NCBI RefSeq assembly: GCF_003932715.1
Contig: NZ_CP020700.1
Coordinates: forward strand, 5,044,501-5,108,500
Direction of reading: 5' to 3'
Length of the DNA: 64,000 bases
Source: Streptomyces tsukubensis
GTDB taxonomy: Bacteria; Actinomycetota; Actinomycetes; Streptomycetales; Streptomycetaceae
The number at the start of each line of letters is the position of its first letter. Positions within the stretch are counted from its first letter, which is position 1. Positions 51,802 to 61,341 of this stretch are shown here, piece by piece. Made by a program: the position numbers and the translations under genes. The notes under the pieces are model-generated. The model was not told the DNA's origin and did no database searches. It saw only the letters and a list, made by a program, of their open reading frames with translations.

Positions 51802-53241
51802 GTGACCCGGATCGTGATCATCGGCGGCGGACCCGGCGGATACGAGGCGGCCCTGGCGGGCGCCCAACTCGGCGCGGAGGTGACCGTCGTCGACTGCGAC
51901 GGCCTCGGCGGCGCGTCCGTCCTGACCGACTGCGTGCCCTCGAAGACCCTCATCGCGACCGCCGAGGTGATGACCACCTTCGACTCGTCGTACGAGGAAC
52001 TCGGCATCATCATCGCCGACGACACCCCGCCCATGGAGCAGTCCGCCCGGGTGACCGGCGTCGACCTCGGCAAGGTCAACCGGCGGGTGAAGCGCCTCGC
52101 GCTCGCCCAGTCCCACGACATCACCGCCTCCGTCACCCGCGCGGGCGCCCGGGTGCTGCGCGGCCGGGGCAAGCTGGAGGGCCGGCAGGCCGCCGACGGC
52201 TCCCGTACCGTCGTCGTCACCGCGGCCGACGGCACCGAGGAGCGGCTCACCGCCGACGCCGTCCTGATCGCCACCGGCGGCCACCCGCGCGAGATCCCCG
52301 ACGCCCTCCCCGACGGCGAGCGGATCCTCAACTGGACCCAGGTCTACGACCTCGACGAACTCCCCGAGGAACTGATCGTCGTCGGCTCCGGCGTCACCGG
52401 CGCCGAGTTCGCCGGTGCCTATCAGGCGCTGGGCTCCCGGGTCACCCTGGTCTCCTCCCGCGACCGGGTGCTCCCGGGCGAGGACCCCGACGCGGCGGCC
52501 GTCCTGGAGGACGTCTTCCGGCGCCGCGGTATGAACGTCATGGCCCGCTCCCGCGCCGAGTCCGCCAAACGCGTCGGCGACCGGGTCGAGGTCACCCTCG
52601 CCGACGGCCGGGTCATCTCCGGTACGCACTGCCTCATGGCGGTCGGCGCCATCCCCAACACCGCGGGCATGGGCCTGGAGGAGGCGGGCGTACGGCTCAA
52701 GGACTCCGGCCACATCCTGACCGACAAGGTCTCCCGTACCAGCGCTCCCGGCGTCTACGCGGCCGGAGACGTCACGGGCGTCTTCGCCCTCGCGTCCGTG
52801 GCCGCCATGCAGGGCCGGATCGCGATGTACCACTTCCTCGGGGACGCGGTGCAGCCGCTGAACCTGAAGACGGTCTCGTCGAACGTCTTCACCGACCCCG
52901 AGATCGCGACCGTCGGCTACACCCAGGCGGACGTCGACGCCGGGCTGATCGACGCCCGGGTGGTCAAGCTGCCGCTGCTGCGCAACGCCCGCGCGAAGAT
53001 GCAGGGCATCCGGGACGGCTTCGTCAAGATCTTCTGCCGGCCGGGCACCGGGATCGTGGTCGGCGGCTGTGTCGTCGCCCCCCGCGCCAGTGAACTGATC
53101 CACCCGATTTCGATCGCGGTCGACAACAATCTGACCGTCGAGCAGATCGCGAATGCGTTCACCGTCTACCCCTCGCTGTCGGGGTCGATCGCCGAGGTCG
53201 CGCGCCAGCTCGCCACCCGCAAGGTGTCGGGCGAGAGCTGA
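51802..53241 (+). CDS. NAD(P)H-quinone reductase of the lipoamide-dehydrogenase family (LpdA-like)
   Basis: This 479-aa flavoprotein has the FAD-binding IVIIGGGPGGYEAALAGAQL, the NAD-binding IVVGSGVTGAEFAGAYQALG, GVYAAGDVTG and a C-terminal dimerisation domain (YPSLSGSIAEVARQLA). The redox region reads GGASVLTDCVPSKTL, where family enzymes have GGTCxxxGCxPSK, so only one of the two disulfide cysteines is present. M. tuberculosis LpdA (Rv3303c) is the known precedent; it lacks disulfide chemistry and reduces quinones. GTG 51802 is chosen because the nucleotide-binding motif starts immediately after. Confidence 0.88.
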   Translation: MTRIVIIGGGPGGYEAALAGAQLGAEVTVVDCDGLGGASVLTDCVPSKTLIATAEVMTTFDSSYEELGIIIADDTPPMEQSARVTGVDLGKVNRRVKRLALAQSHDITASVTRAGARVLRGRGKLEGRQAADGSRTVVVTAADGTEERLTADAVLIATGGHPREIPDALPDGERILNWTQVYDLDELPEELIVVGSGVTGAEFAGAYQALGSRVTLVSSRDRVLPGEDPDAAAVLEDVFRRRGMNVMARSRAESAKRVGDRVEVTLADGRVISGTHCLMAVGAIPNTAGMGLEEAGVRLKDSGHILTDKVSRTSAPGVYAAGDVTGVFALASVAAMQGRIAMYHFLGDAVQPLNLKTVSSNVFTDPEIATVGYTQADVDAGLIDARVVKLPLLRNARAKMQGIRDGFVKIFCRPGTGIVVGGCVVAPRASELIHPISIAVDNNLTVEQIANAFTVYPSLSGSIAEVARQLATRKVSGES

Positions 53242-53432
53242 CGGCCCGCCGTCACGGGCAGGTGCCGGGCCCTCCGGGGCCCGGTTCCGCCCCCGGCGCC
53301 GATCAGCTTCCGGCCAACGGGCGGTCAAGTGCGGGCCTCCCTATACCACTTATCGGCATAGCGCGAGCGCAATACTTGGCAATCGGTGCATAGAGCTGAA
53401 AATCGTCGGCGCGGCACGTTACTGTCAGTTTT

Positions 53433-54398
53433 GTGTTCGCTGCTGAACGTCGCCAACTGATCCTTGAAATGGTGCGGGCCAACGGAGCCGTGTCGCTCCG
53501 GGAACTCGCCCGGGTCGTCCAGACCTCCGAAGTCACCGTCCGCCGGGACGTCCGTGCGCTGGAGGCCGAGGGCCTCCTCGACCGCCGCCACGGCGGAGCG
53601 GTACTGCCGGGCGGATTCACCCGCGAATCCGGCTTTCCGCAGAAGTCCCTCTCCGCCACCGCCGAGAAGACGGCCATCGCCGATCTCGCGGCGAGCATGG
53701 TCGGCGAGGGCGAGGCGATCGTCGTCGGCGCGGGGACCACGACCCAGGAGCTGGCCCGGCGGCTCGCCCGGGTCCCGGGCCTGACCGTCGTCACCAACTC
53801 CCTGCTGGTGGCCCAGTCACTGGCCCACGCCAACCGGGTCGAGGTCGTCATGACCGGTGGCACCCTGCGGGGCTCCAACTACGCGCTCGTCGGCAGCGGT
53901 GCCGAGCAGTCCCTCCAGGGGCTGCGGGTCTCCCGGGCGTTCCTCTCCGGCAGCGGTCTCACCGCCGAGCGCGGGCTGTCCACATCCAATATGCTCTCCG
54001 CCAGCGTCGACCGGGCGCTGGTCCAGGCGGCGGCGGAGGTCGTGGTCCTCGCCGACCACAGCAAGCTCGGCGCCGACACCATGTTCCAGACCGTGCCGAC
54101 GGACGTCATCACCCGGCTGGTGACGGATGCGCCGCCCGAGCACGACGAACGCGCCGCGACGGAGCTGCAGGCACTGGCGGACCAGGGCGTCCAGATCGCG
54201 GTCGCGGGCTCGCCGTCCGGCGCGGGCACCGACACCGAGCGCGGCCCCCGCCGTGACGTTCCGCTCCCGGGCCAGCGCAGGACGCGCGGCGGCGCGGGCC
54301 CGACGAGGTTCACCGCGGCGGCGCTGGAGCGGGATGCGCTGGGCGGCGGCGGGGGAATGGAACGAAGCGCCCGCGTCGCGGACATGCGCCGCCGCTAG
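53433..54398 (+). CDS. DeoR/GlpR-family transcriptional regulator
   Basis: This 321-aa protein has an N-terminal DeoR HTH (AERRQLILEMVRANGAVSLR, then TSEVTVRRDVRALEAEGLLD, RRHGGAVLPGG) and a DeoRC sugar-phosphate sensor domain (EAIVVGAGTTTQELARRLA, TVVTNSLLVAQSLA, VVVLADHSKLG). The last ~60 residues are low-complexity. The GTG lies 7 nt after TACTGT with no ribosome site, so the gene is probably leaderless. It lies 2.6 kb from pnp in a cluster rich in nucleoside genes, making it one candidate for the CTACGCGCGTAG-binding factor, although its own promoter lacks the palindrome. Confidence 0.9.
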   Translation: MFAAERRQLILEMVRANGAVSLRELARVVQTSEVTVRRDVRALEAEGLLDRRHGGAVLPGGFTRESGFPQKSLSATAEKTAIADLAASMVGEGEAIVVGAGTTTQELARRLARVPGLTVVTNSLLVAQSLAHANRVEVVMTGGTLRGSNYALVGSGAEQSLQGLRVSRAFLSGSGLTAERGLSTSNMLSASVDRALVQAAAEVVVLADHSKLGADTMFQTVPTDVITRLVTDAPPEHDERAATELQALADQGVQIAVAGSPSGAGTDTERGPRRDVPLPGQRRTRGGAGPTRFTAAALERDALGGGGGMERSARVADMRRR

Positions 54399-54562
54399 GG
54401 CCTTGGGGGGTGCGGGGCTGCGTCTGCCGGGTGCGGTGTCGTTGCCGACCGCGCGCCGTCGGTGGTTTCTCGCGCAGTTCCGCCCCCTATGCCTTCGGCA
54501 ATGGGGGGACCCCCAGCGCCCCTTTCTTGTTCTCTTCGCTCCTGTGGGGTGCGGGTCCTCCG

Positions 54563-54864
54563 GTGGTCGGGTCCCGTTACTCCGTGGGGTAGGGCACCGG
54601 TCTTGTCGGGTGCGGCCGGGTCGGTGGCCTCCGGGCTCACCTCCTCGCCGCGGGCGATGCACCGCCCCGAAGCGCGTCCGGTCTTGTCGCCCACGGCTGC
54701 GGGGGCGACCCTGCACCCCCCTCCGGAGATCACCCCGACTTGACCCCGGGGGACAAGGAGTTTCCTCGGTTACCCGCCACGGGGTGGATGCGTACCCGGG
54801 GACTGCCCTCCCCGGGGGTTCCGGGATCGCGGCGAGCGCCGTTGACGGCGGGTGTTGCGTGTCC
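54563..54864 (+). repeat. Dispersed ~300-bp repeat, copy C
   Basis: This copy is colinear with copy A (34940-35240) across its length and, inverted, with copy B. The flanks also match loosely: a GCGCAGTTCCGCCCC segment lies upstream near 54472, and the end runs GTTGACGGCGGGTGTTGCG. It fills most of the 54399-55002 gap between the DeoR gene and the accA2 terminator. No ORF here is credible. Confidence 0.9.
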
Positions 54865-54927
54865 AGCCACGGCGTGAGGGGGGAACGCAACCTGAGCGAA
54901 CTCCTCCCCCCCCCGGGTACAGGAAGA

Positions 54928-54957
54928 GCCCGCCAGGTCGCATGAAACCTGGCGGGC
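54928..54957. terminator. Terminator of accA2
   Basis: Perfect 11-bp arms GCCCGCCAGGT (54928-54938) and ACCTGGCGGGC (54947-54957) enclose an 8-nt loop. Minus-strand read-through would meet TCTTCCTG after the stem, and CCTTTCC lies on the other side, so it may work in both directions. Confidence 0.85.
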
Positions 54958-55002
54958 CCTTTCCGTAGCCCACGGGCCGGGGCGCACGCCCCCGGCCCGC
55001 CG

Positions 55003-56757
55003 TCAGTCCTTGATTTCGCAGATCATCGCGCCCGACGAAATCGCCGCGCCGACCTCCGCGCTCAGGCCCTTCACCGTGCCCGCACGGTGCGCGTTCAGCG
55101 GCTGCTCCATCTTCATGGCCTCCAGGACCACGATCAGGTCGCCCTCGTTGACCTCCTGGCCCTCCTCGACCGCGACCTTCACGATCGTGCCCTGCATGGG
55201 CGAGGCGAGGGTGTCGCCGGAGGCGGCCGCGGCGGAGCGCTTGGCCGCGCGGCGCTTGGGCTTCGCCCCCGCCGCCAGGCCCGTACGGGCCAGGGTCATG
55301 CCGAGATGGGCCGGGAGGGAGACTTCGAGGCGCTTCCCGCCGACCTCGACGACGACCGTCTCGCGGTCCGGCTCCTCCTCCGCCTCGGCGTCGGCGGGCG
55401 CCGCGAACGCGGGGATCTCGTTGACGAACTCGGTCTCGATCCAACGGGTGTGCACCCGGAAGGGGTCGCTGGTGAAGGCCGGGTCGACGACGACCGCACG
55501 GTGGAACGGGATGGCGGTCGCCATGCCCTCCACCTGGAACTCGGCGAGCGCCCTGGCCGCCCGCTGGAGCGCCTGCTCCCGGGTGGCGCCGGTGATGACC
55601 AGCTTGGCCAGCAGGGAGTCCCAGGCCGGGCCGATGACACTGCCGGACTCGACGCCCGCGTCCAGCCGGACGCCGGGGCCGGACGGCGCGTCGAAGAGGG
55701 TGACCGTGCCGGGCGCCGGGAGGAAGTTGCGGCCCGGGTCCTCGCCGTTGATCCGGAACTCGAAGGAGTGACCGCGGATCGCTGGGTCGTCGTAGCCCAG
55801 CTCCTCGCCGTCGGCGATCCGGAACATCTCACGGACCAGGTCGAGGCCGGTGACCTCCTCGGTGACCGGGTGCTCCACCTGGAGACGGGTGTTGACCTCC
55901 AGGAAGGAGATCGTGCCGTCGAGACCGACGAGGAACTCGACCGTACCCGCGCCGACGTAGCCGGCCTCCTTGAGGATGGCCTTCGAAGCGCGGTACAGCT
56001 CGGCGTTCTGCTCGTCCGTCAGGAACGGCGCCGGCGCCTCCTCGACCAGCTTCTGGTGACGGCGCTGCAGGGAGCAGTCACGGGTTGACACCACCACGAC
56101 ATTGCCGTGCTGGTCGGCCAGGCACTGGGTCTCCACATGCCGCGGCTTGTCCAGATACCGCTCGACGAAGCACTCGCCGCGGCCGAACGCGGCGACCGCC
56201 TCGCGGACCGCGGAGTCGTACAGCTCCGGGACCTCTTCGAGGGTGCGGGCCACCTTCAGACCGCGGCCGCCGCCGCCGAACGCCGCCTTGATGGCGATCG
56301 GCAGCCCGTTCTCCCGGGCGAAGGCGACGACCTCGTCGGCGCCGGACACCGGGTCCGGAGTGCCGGCCACCAGCGGGGCACCCGCACGCTGGGCGATATG
56401 ACGCGCGGCGACCTTGTCCCCCAGATCGCGGATCGCGGACGGCGGCGGACCGATCCACGTCAGCCCGGCGTCGATGACGGCCTGGGCGAATTCGGCGTTC
56501 TCGGAGAGGAAGCCGTACCCGGGGTGGATCGCGTCGGCACCGGAGTCCTTCGCGGCCTGGAGGACCTTCCCCATGTCCAGATAACTGGCCGCCGGGGTGT
56601 CACCGCCCAGGGCGAACGCCTCGTCTGCCGCGCGGACGTGCAGGGCGTCCCGGTCCGGGTCGGCGTAGACGGCTACGCTTGCGATTCCGGCGTCCCGGCA
56701 GGCACGGGCGACGCGGACAGCGATTTCGCCTCGGTTGGCGATGAGCACCTTGCGCAC
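55003..56757 (-). CDS. accA2: Acyl-CoA carboxylase alpha subunit (biotin carboxylase plus BCCP)
   Basis: This 584-aa protein starts at GTG 56757 ([20 protein letters not shown]) behind AAGGAGGGAG. It has a biotin carboxylase domain ([62 protein letters not shown]), a linker, and a BCCP domain with the biotinylation site [10 protein letters not shown] (Lys549). It carboxylates biotin for acetyl- or propionyl-CoA carboxylase with the beta subunit encoded at 58404-59999. The placement matches S. coelicolor accA2, which is the basis for the symbol. Confidence 0.94.
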   Translation of the reverse strand: MRKVLIANRGEIAVRVARACRDAGIASVAVYADPDRDALHVRAADEAFALGGDTPAASYLDMGKVLQAAKDSGADAIHPGYGFLSENAEFAQAVIDAGLTWIGPPPSAIRDLGDKVAARHIAQRAGAPLVAGTPDPVSGADEVVAFARENGLPIAIKAAFGGGGRGLKVARTLEEVPELYDSAVREAVAAFGRGECFVERYLDKPRHVETQCLADQHGNVVVVSTRDCSLQRRHQKLVEEAPAPFLTDEQNAELYRASKAILKEAGYVGAGTVEFLVGLDGTISFLEVNTRLQVEHPVTEEVTGLDLVREMFRIADGEELGYDDPAIRGHSFEFRINGEDPGRNFLPAPGTVTLFDAPSGPGVRLDAGVESGSVIGPAWDSLLAKLVITGATREQALQRAARALAEFQVEGMATAIPFHRAVVVDPAFTSDPFRVHTRWIETEFVNEIPAFAAPADAEAEEEPDRETVVVEVGGKRLEVSLPAHLGMTLARTGLAAGAKPKRRAAKRSAAAASGDTLASPMQGTIVKVAVEEGQEVNEGDLIVVLEAMKMEQPLNAHRAGTVKGLSAEVGAAISSGAMICEIKD

Positions 56758-57238
56758 GATGTGGCTCCCTCCTTGAAACAAGCCGAGTTTAGGGACTGCC
56801 GACACGGCCGTTCGACCCGTCCCCTAGGGTGAGCTTGCCCACACGGAGCGTGATTCCAGGCTCGTTCGAGTCGCGAAATCCCTTGTCGCACCACGGTACG
56901 ACGGGTTGCTTCCTCCAGACAGTAGCCCCCGTATGTGGCACAGGTCTCTGTCAGTGGGGCCAGCCGGGCAACCCGTTTCTTTGTGGAGTCCCTACGAATG
57001 GCGGAATGATTCTTTTCATTCTCCGAGGTGGGGCCGAGTGTGTCGCGCGATCGGGGACGGGCCGGGGGTGAACCGGGGGCGCGGGCCGGGGGTGTGCCTG
57101 CGGTGTGCCTTCCCGCGCGACTCTTCTCCGCGCCCCGGCGCGACCGGCCGACCCGGCGCGCGCCGGGGCGCTTCCGGGCGCTGCGCCATGCGGGTCCCGT
57201 ACCGACGGCCTGTGCAGCCGTCCCGTACCGCCGGCCCG
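56758..57238. other. Intergenic region upstream of accA2
   Basis: This is 481 bp between the accA2 start and the maf stop, both on the minus strand. The half near accA2 (56758-57030) is relatively AT-rich with several TANNNT candidates and should hold its promoter. The half near maf is GC-rich and featureless. No gene is seen. Confidence 0.5.
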
Positions 57239-57862
57239 TCAGGACCAGAAGTCGGTGACCGAGTGGCCCAGCTCCCCGAGGAGCGTCCGCAGCAGCGGCA
57301 TCGAGATGCCGATGACATTGCCGTGGTCGCCGTCGATCCCGTTGATGAACGGCGCCGAACGGCCGTTGAGCGTGAACGCGCCCGCCACGTGCAGGGGTTC
57401 CCCGGTGGCGACGTACGCGGCGATCTCCGCGTCCGACGGCTCCCCGAACCGGACCGTGGTCGACGCGGTGGCCGAGGCGATCCGGCCGGTGGCCGTGTCC
57501 GTGACGCAGTGGCCCGTGCGCAGCACCCCGGAGCGGCCCCGCATCGCCTTCCAGCGGGCCGTCGCCTCCTCCGCGTCCGCGGGCTTGCCCAGCGCCTCGC
57601 CGTCCAGGTCCAGTACCGAATCGCAGCCGATCACCAGGGCGCCGGCGACCTCGGGACGGGCGGCGACGACCGCGGCCTTCGCCTCCGCGAGTACCAGTGC
57701 CAGCTCGGCGGGGGTGGGGGCGCTCAGGGCGTCCTCGTCGACTCCGCTGACGATCACCTCGGGGTCGAGACCGGCCGCGCGCAGCTGCCTCAGCCGGGCG
57801 GGCGAGGCGGAGGCGAGGACGAGGCGGGGTGCGGGGGTACGGGGGGTGGCGTGGGCGGTCAT
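57239..57862 (-). CDS. maf: Maf-family nucleotide pyrophosphatase
   Basis: This 207-aa protein begins with [20 protein letters not shown] and continues with [28 protein letters not shown] and GGAF-type [20 protein letters not shown], the Maf/HAM1-like pattern. Maf proteins hydrolyse non-canonical or specific NTPs (dTTP/UTP class) and are linked to septum arrest. It lies in the carboxylase cluster, downstream of the mmpB-like gene on the same strand. Confidence 0.93.
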   Translation of the reverse strand: MTAHATPRTPAPRLVLASASPARLRQLRAAGLDPEVIVSGVDEDALSAPTPAELALVLAEAKAAVVAARPEVAGALVIGCDSVLDLDGEALGKPADAEEATARWKAMRGRSGVLRTGHCVTDTATGRIASATASTTVRFGEPSDAEIAAYVATGEPLHVAGAFTLNGRSAPFINGIDGDHGNVIGISMPLLRTLLGELGHSVTDFWS

Positions 57863-57922
57863 GCGGCCATCGTAGGCGCGGTGCCGCGCCGGGTTACCCC
57901 GTTCGGCGCAGGCCCGCCACTA

Positions 57923-58051
57923 TCACCGCAGGCCCACCACGATCATCCCCAGCACCATGGCCAGCGCGAGCAGGACGCCCGCGCGGCGCAACATGGCCTG
58001 CGTCTCGCGCAGCTCCTCGGGGGGTTCGTTCTCCGGGTCGGACCACAGCAT
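57923..58051 (-). CDS. mmpB: Tiny membrane protein, MmpB-like, 42 aa
   Basis: This peptide reads MLWSDPENEPPEELRETQ followed by a single membrane helix (MLRRAGVLLALAMVLGMIVV) and a short GLR end. It resembles the ~43-aa proteins annotated as morphogenic membrane protein MmpB in Streptomyces. I am recalling that annotation, not deriving it. ATG 58051 is chosen because the conserved acidic N-terminus starts there. It lies between maf and accE on the same strand. Confidence 0.75.
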   Translation of the reverse strand: MLWSDPENEPPEELRETQAMLRRAGVLLALAMVLGMIVVGLR

Positions 58052-58148
58052 GCTCCCGATCCTGCCGGTCGCCCCCGGGGTTACGCATGAGTACGAGTAC
58101 TCAACCGGGCCCCGGGAGACCCGTCGCATCTCAGGAGGCGCGTACGCC

Positions 58149-58352
58149 TCAGGAAGGCCAGTACGTCCGCGCCCAGGCGTGCGGTCCCGGCGCCGGGCGC
58201 GGTGTCCGGGTTACCCGGGCCGGGGACGACCACTCCGAGGACGGGGGCGGGGGCGCCCCCTCCGCGCCGCCGCTCACCCGGGCGCGGACCACGGCCAGTG
58301 CCGCGGCCAGCTCCTCGGGCGTCGGATTGCCCCGTACGATCCTGATCATCAT
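58149..58352 (-). CDS. accE: Acyl-CoA carboxylase epsilon subunit
   Basis: This ~67-aa protein (MMIRIVRGNPTPEELAAALA, then VVRARVSGG) ends in a Ser/Pro/Arg linker and HAWARTYWPS, the standard AccE/PccE pattern. The epsilon subunit stabilises the alpha-beta carboxylase complex in actinomycetes. It lies ~50 bp after pccB on the same strand. Either of two adjacent ATG codons (58352 or 58349) could be the start. Confidence 0.9.
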   Translation of the reverse strand: MMIRIVRGNPTPEELAAALAVVRARVSGGAEGAPPPPSSEWSSPARVTRTPRPAPGPHAWARTYWPS

Positions 58353-58403
58353 GGCGGCCCCTCCGGGCGGACGGCACTGTTTCGCGGACTCCACGGATAC
58401 GGC

Positions 58404-59999
58404 TCAGAGCGGGATGTTGCCGTGCTTCTTCGGCGGCAGGCTCTCCCGCTTGGTCCGCAGATGCCGCAGCCCGCGCACGATCTGCGCCCGGGTGTCCGAC
58501 GGCACGATCACCGCGTCGATATAGCCGCGCTCCGCCGCCGTATAGGGGTTCAGCAGCGCGTCCTCGTACTCCGCGATCAGCCGGGCCCGGGTCTCCTCCT
58601 GCGCCTCCGCGTCACCCGCCTCGGCGATCGCCCGCCGGTGCAGGATGTTGACCGCGCCCTGGGCGCCCATCACCGCGATCTGCGCGGTCGGCCAGGCGAG
58701 GTTGAGATCGGCGCCCAGATGCTTGGAGCCCATCACGTCGTACGCGCCGCCGAACGCCTTGCGGGTGATGACGGTGATCAGCGGGACCGTCGCCTCGGCA
58801 TAGGCGTAGATCAGCTTCGCGCCGCGCCGGATGATGCCGCCGTACTCCTGGTCGACACCCGGCAGGAAGCCGGGGACGTCGACGAAGGTCAGCACGGGGA
58901 TGTTGAACGCGTCGCAGGTGCGGACGAAGCGCGCCGCCTTCTCCGAGGCGTCGATGTCGAGGCAGCCAGCGAACTGGAGCGGCTGATTGGCGACCACTCC
59001 CACCGGATGGCCCTCGACCCGGCCGAAGCCGGTCAGGATGTTCGGCGCGAACAGCGACTGGGTCTCCAGGAACTCCCCGTCGTCGAGGACGTGCTCGACG
59101 ACCGTGTGCATGTCGTACGGCTGGTTGGCGCTGTCCGGGATCAGCCCGTCCAGCTCCCGGTCCTCGTCCGTGGGTGCCAGCCCGGTCTCCTCGGGGAAGG
59201 CGGGCGGCTCGGAGAGGTTGTTCGACGGCAGATAGGACAGCAGTGACTTCACGTACTCGACGGCGTCCTTCTCGTCCGCCGCCATATGGTGCGCCACACC
59301 CGACGTCGTGTTGTGGGTACGAGCGCCGCCCAGCGCCTCGAAACCGACGTCCTCGCCGGTCACCGTCTTGATGACATCGGGACCCGTGATGAACATATGG
59401 GACGTCTGATCGACCATCACCGTGAAGTCGGTGATCGCGGGCGAGTAGACGGCGCCGCCCGCGCAGGGGCCGACGACCAGGGAGATCTGCGGGATCACCC
59501 CGGAGGCATGGGTGTTGCGGCGGAAGATCTCGCCGTACATCCCGAGGGCGCTCACCCCTTCCTGGATGCGCGCGCCGCCGGAGTCGTTGATGCCGATAAC
59601 GGGACAGCCGGTCTTCAGCGCGAAGTCCATCACCTTGACGATCTTCTGGCCGTAGACCTCGCCCAGCGCCCCGCCGAAGACGGTGAAGTCCTGGGAGAAG
59701 ACGGCGACGGGACGGCCGTCGACGGTGCCGTAGCCGGTGACGACGCCGTCGCCGTACGGACGGGTCCGCTCCAGGCCGAAGTTGGTGGACCGGTGCCGTA
59801 CCAGCTCGTCGAGTTCGACGAACGAGTCCTCGTCCAGGAGCAGGCCGATCCGCTCCCGCGCGGTCAGCTTCCCCTTCGCGTGCTGCTTCTCCACGGCCCG
59901 CGCCGAACCGGCGTGCACCGCCTCGTCGCTACGGCGCCGCAGATCCGCGATCCGGCCCTCGGTGGTGTGGCTGTCGTGCTGCTGTTCCGGCTCAGACAT
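58404..59999 (-). CDS. pccB: Propionyl-CoA carboxylase beta subunit
   Basis: This 531-aa carboxyltransferase starts at ATG 59999. Motifs are [47 protein letters not shown]-like [39 protein letters not shown] and [20 protein letters not shown]. It transfers the carboxyl group from biotin-AccA to propionyl-CoA, making methylmalonyl-CoA for polyketide and fatty-acid synthesis. It forms an operon with accE, with birA divergent. Placement matches S. coelicolor pccB. Confidence 0.95.
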   Translation of the reverse strand: MSEPEQQHDSHTTEGRIADLRRRSDEAVHAGSARAVEKQHAKGKLTARERIGLLLDEDSFVELDELVRHRSTNFGLERTRPYGDGVVTGYGTVDGRPVAVFSQDFTVFGGALGEVYGQKIVKVMDFALKTGCPVIGINDSGGARIQEGVSALGMYGEIFRRNTHASGVIPQISLVVGPCAGGAVYSPAITDFTVMVDQTSHMFITGPDVIKTVTGEDVGFEALGGARTHNTTSGVAHHMAADEKDAVEYVKSLLSYLPSNNLSEPPAFPEETGLAPTDEDRELDGLIPDSANQPYDMHTVVEHVLDDGEFLETQSLFAPNILTGFGRVEGHPVGVVANQPLQFAGCLDIDASEKAARFVRTCDAFNIPVLTFVDVPGFLPGVDQEYGGIIRRGAKLIYAYAEATVPLITVITRKAFGGAYDVMGSKHLGADLNLAWPTAQIAVMGAQGAVNILHRRAIAEAGDAEAQEETRARLIAEYEDALLNPYTAAERGYIDAVIVPSDTRAQIVRGLRHLRTKRESLPPKKHGNIPL

Positions 60000-60203
60000 C
60001 GGGAAGCGGCTCCCTGGACGCGGACGAGGACCGGCGAAGGATCGGCGGGACTCGACGAGAACTGAAGGGGACTGGTGAGAACGGACGGCGGAGGGGTCGG
60101 GCACCGGGGGGTGGCAACTCGTTGCCGTCGGCTACCGGCTCGTAGCGTATCGGCGTGCCTACGCCCGCGCAGTGCGGCGTACGACACACCTACCCTGGCT
60201 TGC

Positions 60204-61118
60204 ATGACGTCTGAGAATGCGCCAGGAAACACCAATGGAACCCGGTTCGCGGGGGCGGTGGGCGCGGGCGGCCGCTGGGGCGATCTGGACCGGCCGCCCC
60301 TGAACGCGGCCGCGCTGCGCCGGGCGGTGGTGCGGCCCGGGGGGCTGTGGACCTCCCTCGACGTCGTGCCGTCGACCGGCTCCACCAACGCGGACCTCGT
60401 CGCCCGGGCGCCCGGCAGCCCGGAGGGGGCCGTCCTGGTCGCGGAGGAGCAGACGGCCGGACGGGGGCGGTTGGACCGGCGGTGGAGTGCTCCCGCCAGG
60501 TCCGGGCTGTTCTTCTCCGTACTGCTGCGGCCGGGTCCGGACGTTCCGGTCGAGCGCTGGGGGTGGCTGCCGCTGCTCGCGGGCGTCGCGGCAGCGACGG
60601 GGCTCAGCCGGGCCGCCGGTGTCGATATGTCCCTCAAATGGCCCAATGACCTGCTGGTGACGGTCGACGGCGAGGAGCGGAAGACGGGCGGCATCCTGGC
60701 CGAGCGGGCCGGTGGGGCCGAGGACGGCGCGGTGGTCGTCGGGATCGGGATCAATGTGACCCTGCGCGCCGCGGAACTGCCCGTTCCCACGGCGGGCTCG
60801 CTGGCGCTGGCCGGAGCGGTGGGCACCGACCGCGATCCGCTGCTGCGGGCGGTGCTGCGGTCGCTGGAGCGGTGGTACGGCGACTGGCGCGCGGCGGGCG
60901 GCGACCCCATCGGCTCGAATGTGCAGGGGGCATATGCCGCAGGTTGTGCGACGCTGGGCCGTACGGTCCGTGCCGAGCTGCCCGGCGGCCGCGAGCGGAC
61001 CGGCGAGGCCGTCGCCCTCGACGGTGACGGACGGCTCGTCCTGGCGCTGGAGAACGGGGAGCGGCTGGCCGTCGGCGCGGGCGACGTGGTGCATCTGCGC
61101 CCGCTCCCGCCCCGGTGA
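60204..61118 (+). CDS. birA: Biotin-protein ligase (BirA, no DNA-binding domain)
   Basis: This 304-aa ligase has VPSTGSTNADLV, EEQTAGRGRLDRRWSAP with the biotinyl-AMP loop, SLKWPNDLLV, GILAERAG and VVGIGINVTL. It lacks an N-terminal HTH, so it is group I (enzyme only). It attaches biotin to the BCCP Lys of AccA2. The ATG at 60204 is 7 nt after TACCCT (60191-60196), with no ribosome site, so it is likely leaderless. It is divergent from pccB. Confidence 0.94.
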   Translation: MTSENAPGNTNGTRFAGAVGAGGRWGDLDRPPLNAAALRRAVVRPGGLWTSLDVVPSTGSTNADLVARAPGSPEGAVLVAEEQTAGRGRLDRRWSAPARSGLFFSVLLRPGPDVPVERWGWLPLLAGVAAATGLSRAAGVDMSLKWPNDLLVTVDGEERKTGGILAERAGGAEDGAVVVGIGINVTLRAAELPVPTAGSLALAGAVGTDRDPLLRAVLRSLERWYGDWRAAGGDPIGSNVQGAYAAGCATLGRTVRAELPGGRERTGEAVALDGDGRLVLALENGERLAVGAGDVVHLRPLPPR

Positions 61119-61341
61119 GAGCTTCCCCGGGGCGGTGCTCCGGCGATCCGGCCGCGGTACGGACGGCGGGGGCGCCGCGGGCGGTCCACGCACCCGGGCG
61201 GGTGCCCTTCCGCGCCGATGGCGGGCGGGTGAACCGGAACCGCCGCGGGGACGTGAGCCAGGGCACATCTGCCGTATCGTTGAGGCGATCGAGCGACAGA
61301 TCGGCAGGGCAGTTGCGCAGGGAAAGGGCAGGAGGCGGCTG

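Noticed and set aside
53817..54890. Minus-strand ORF sharing a GVQGRPRSRxRQDR peptide with ORFs near 35.4 kb
   Set aside because: The peptide similarity follows from the dispersed DNA repeat (copies A, B and C). The frame crosses the DeoR gene antisense and lacks coding signals.
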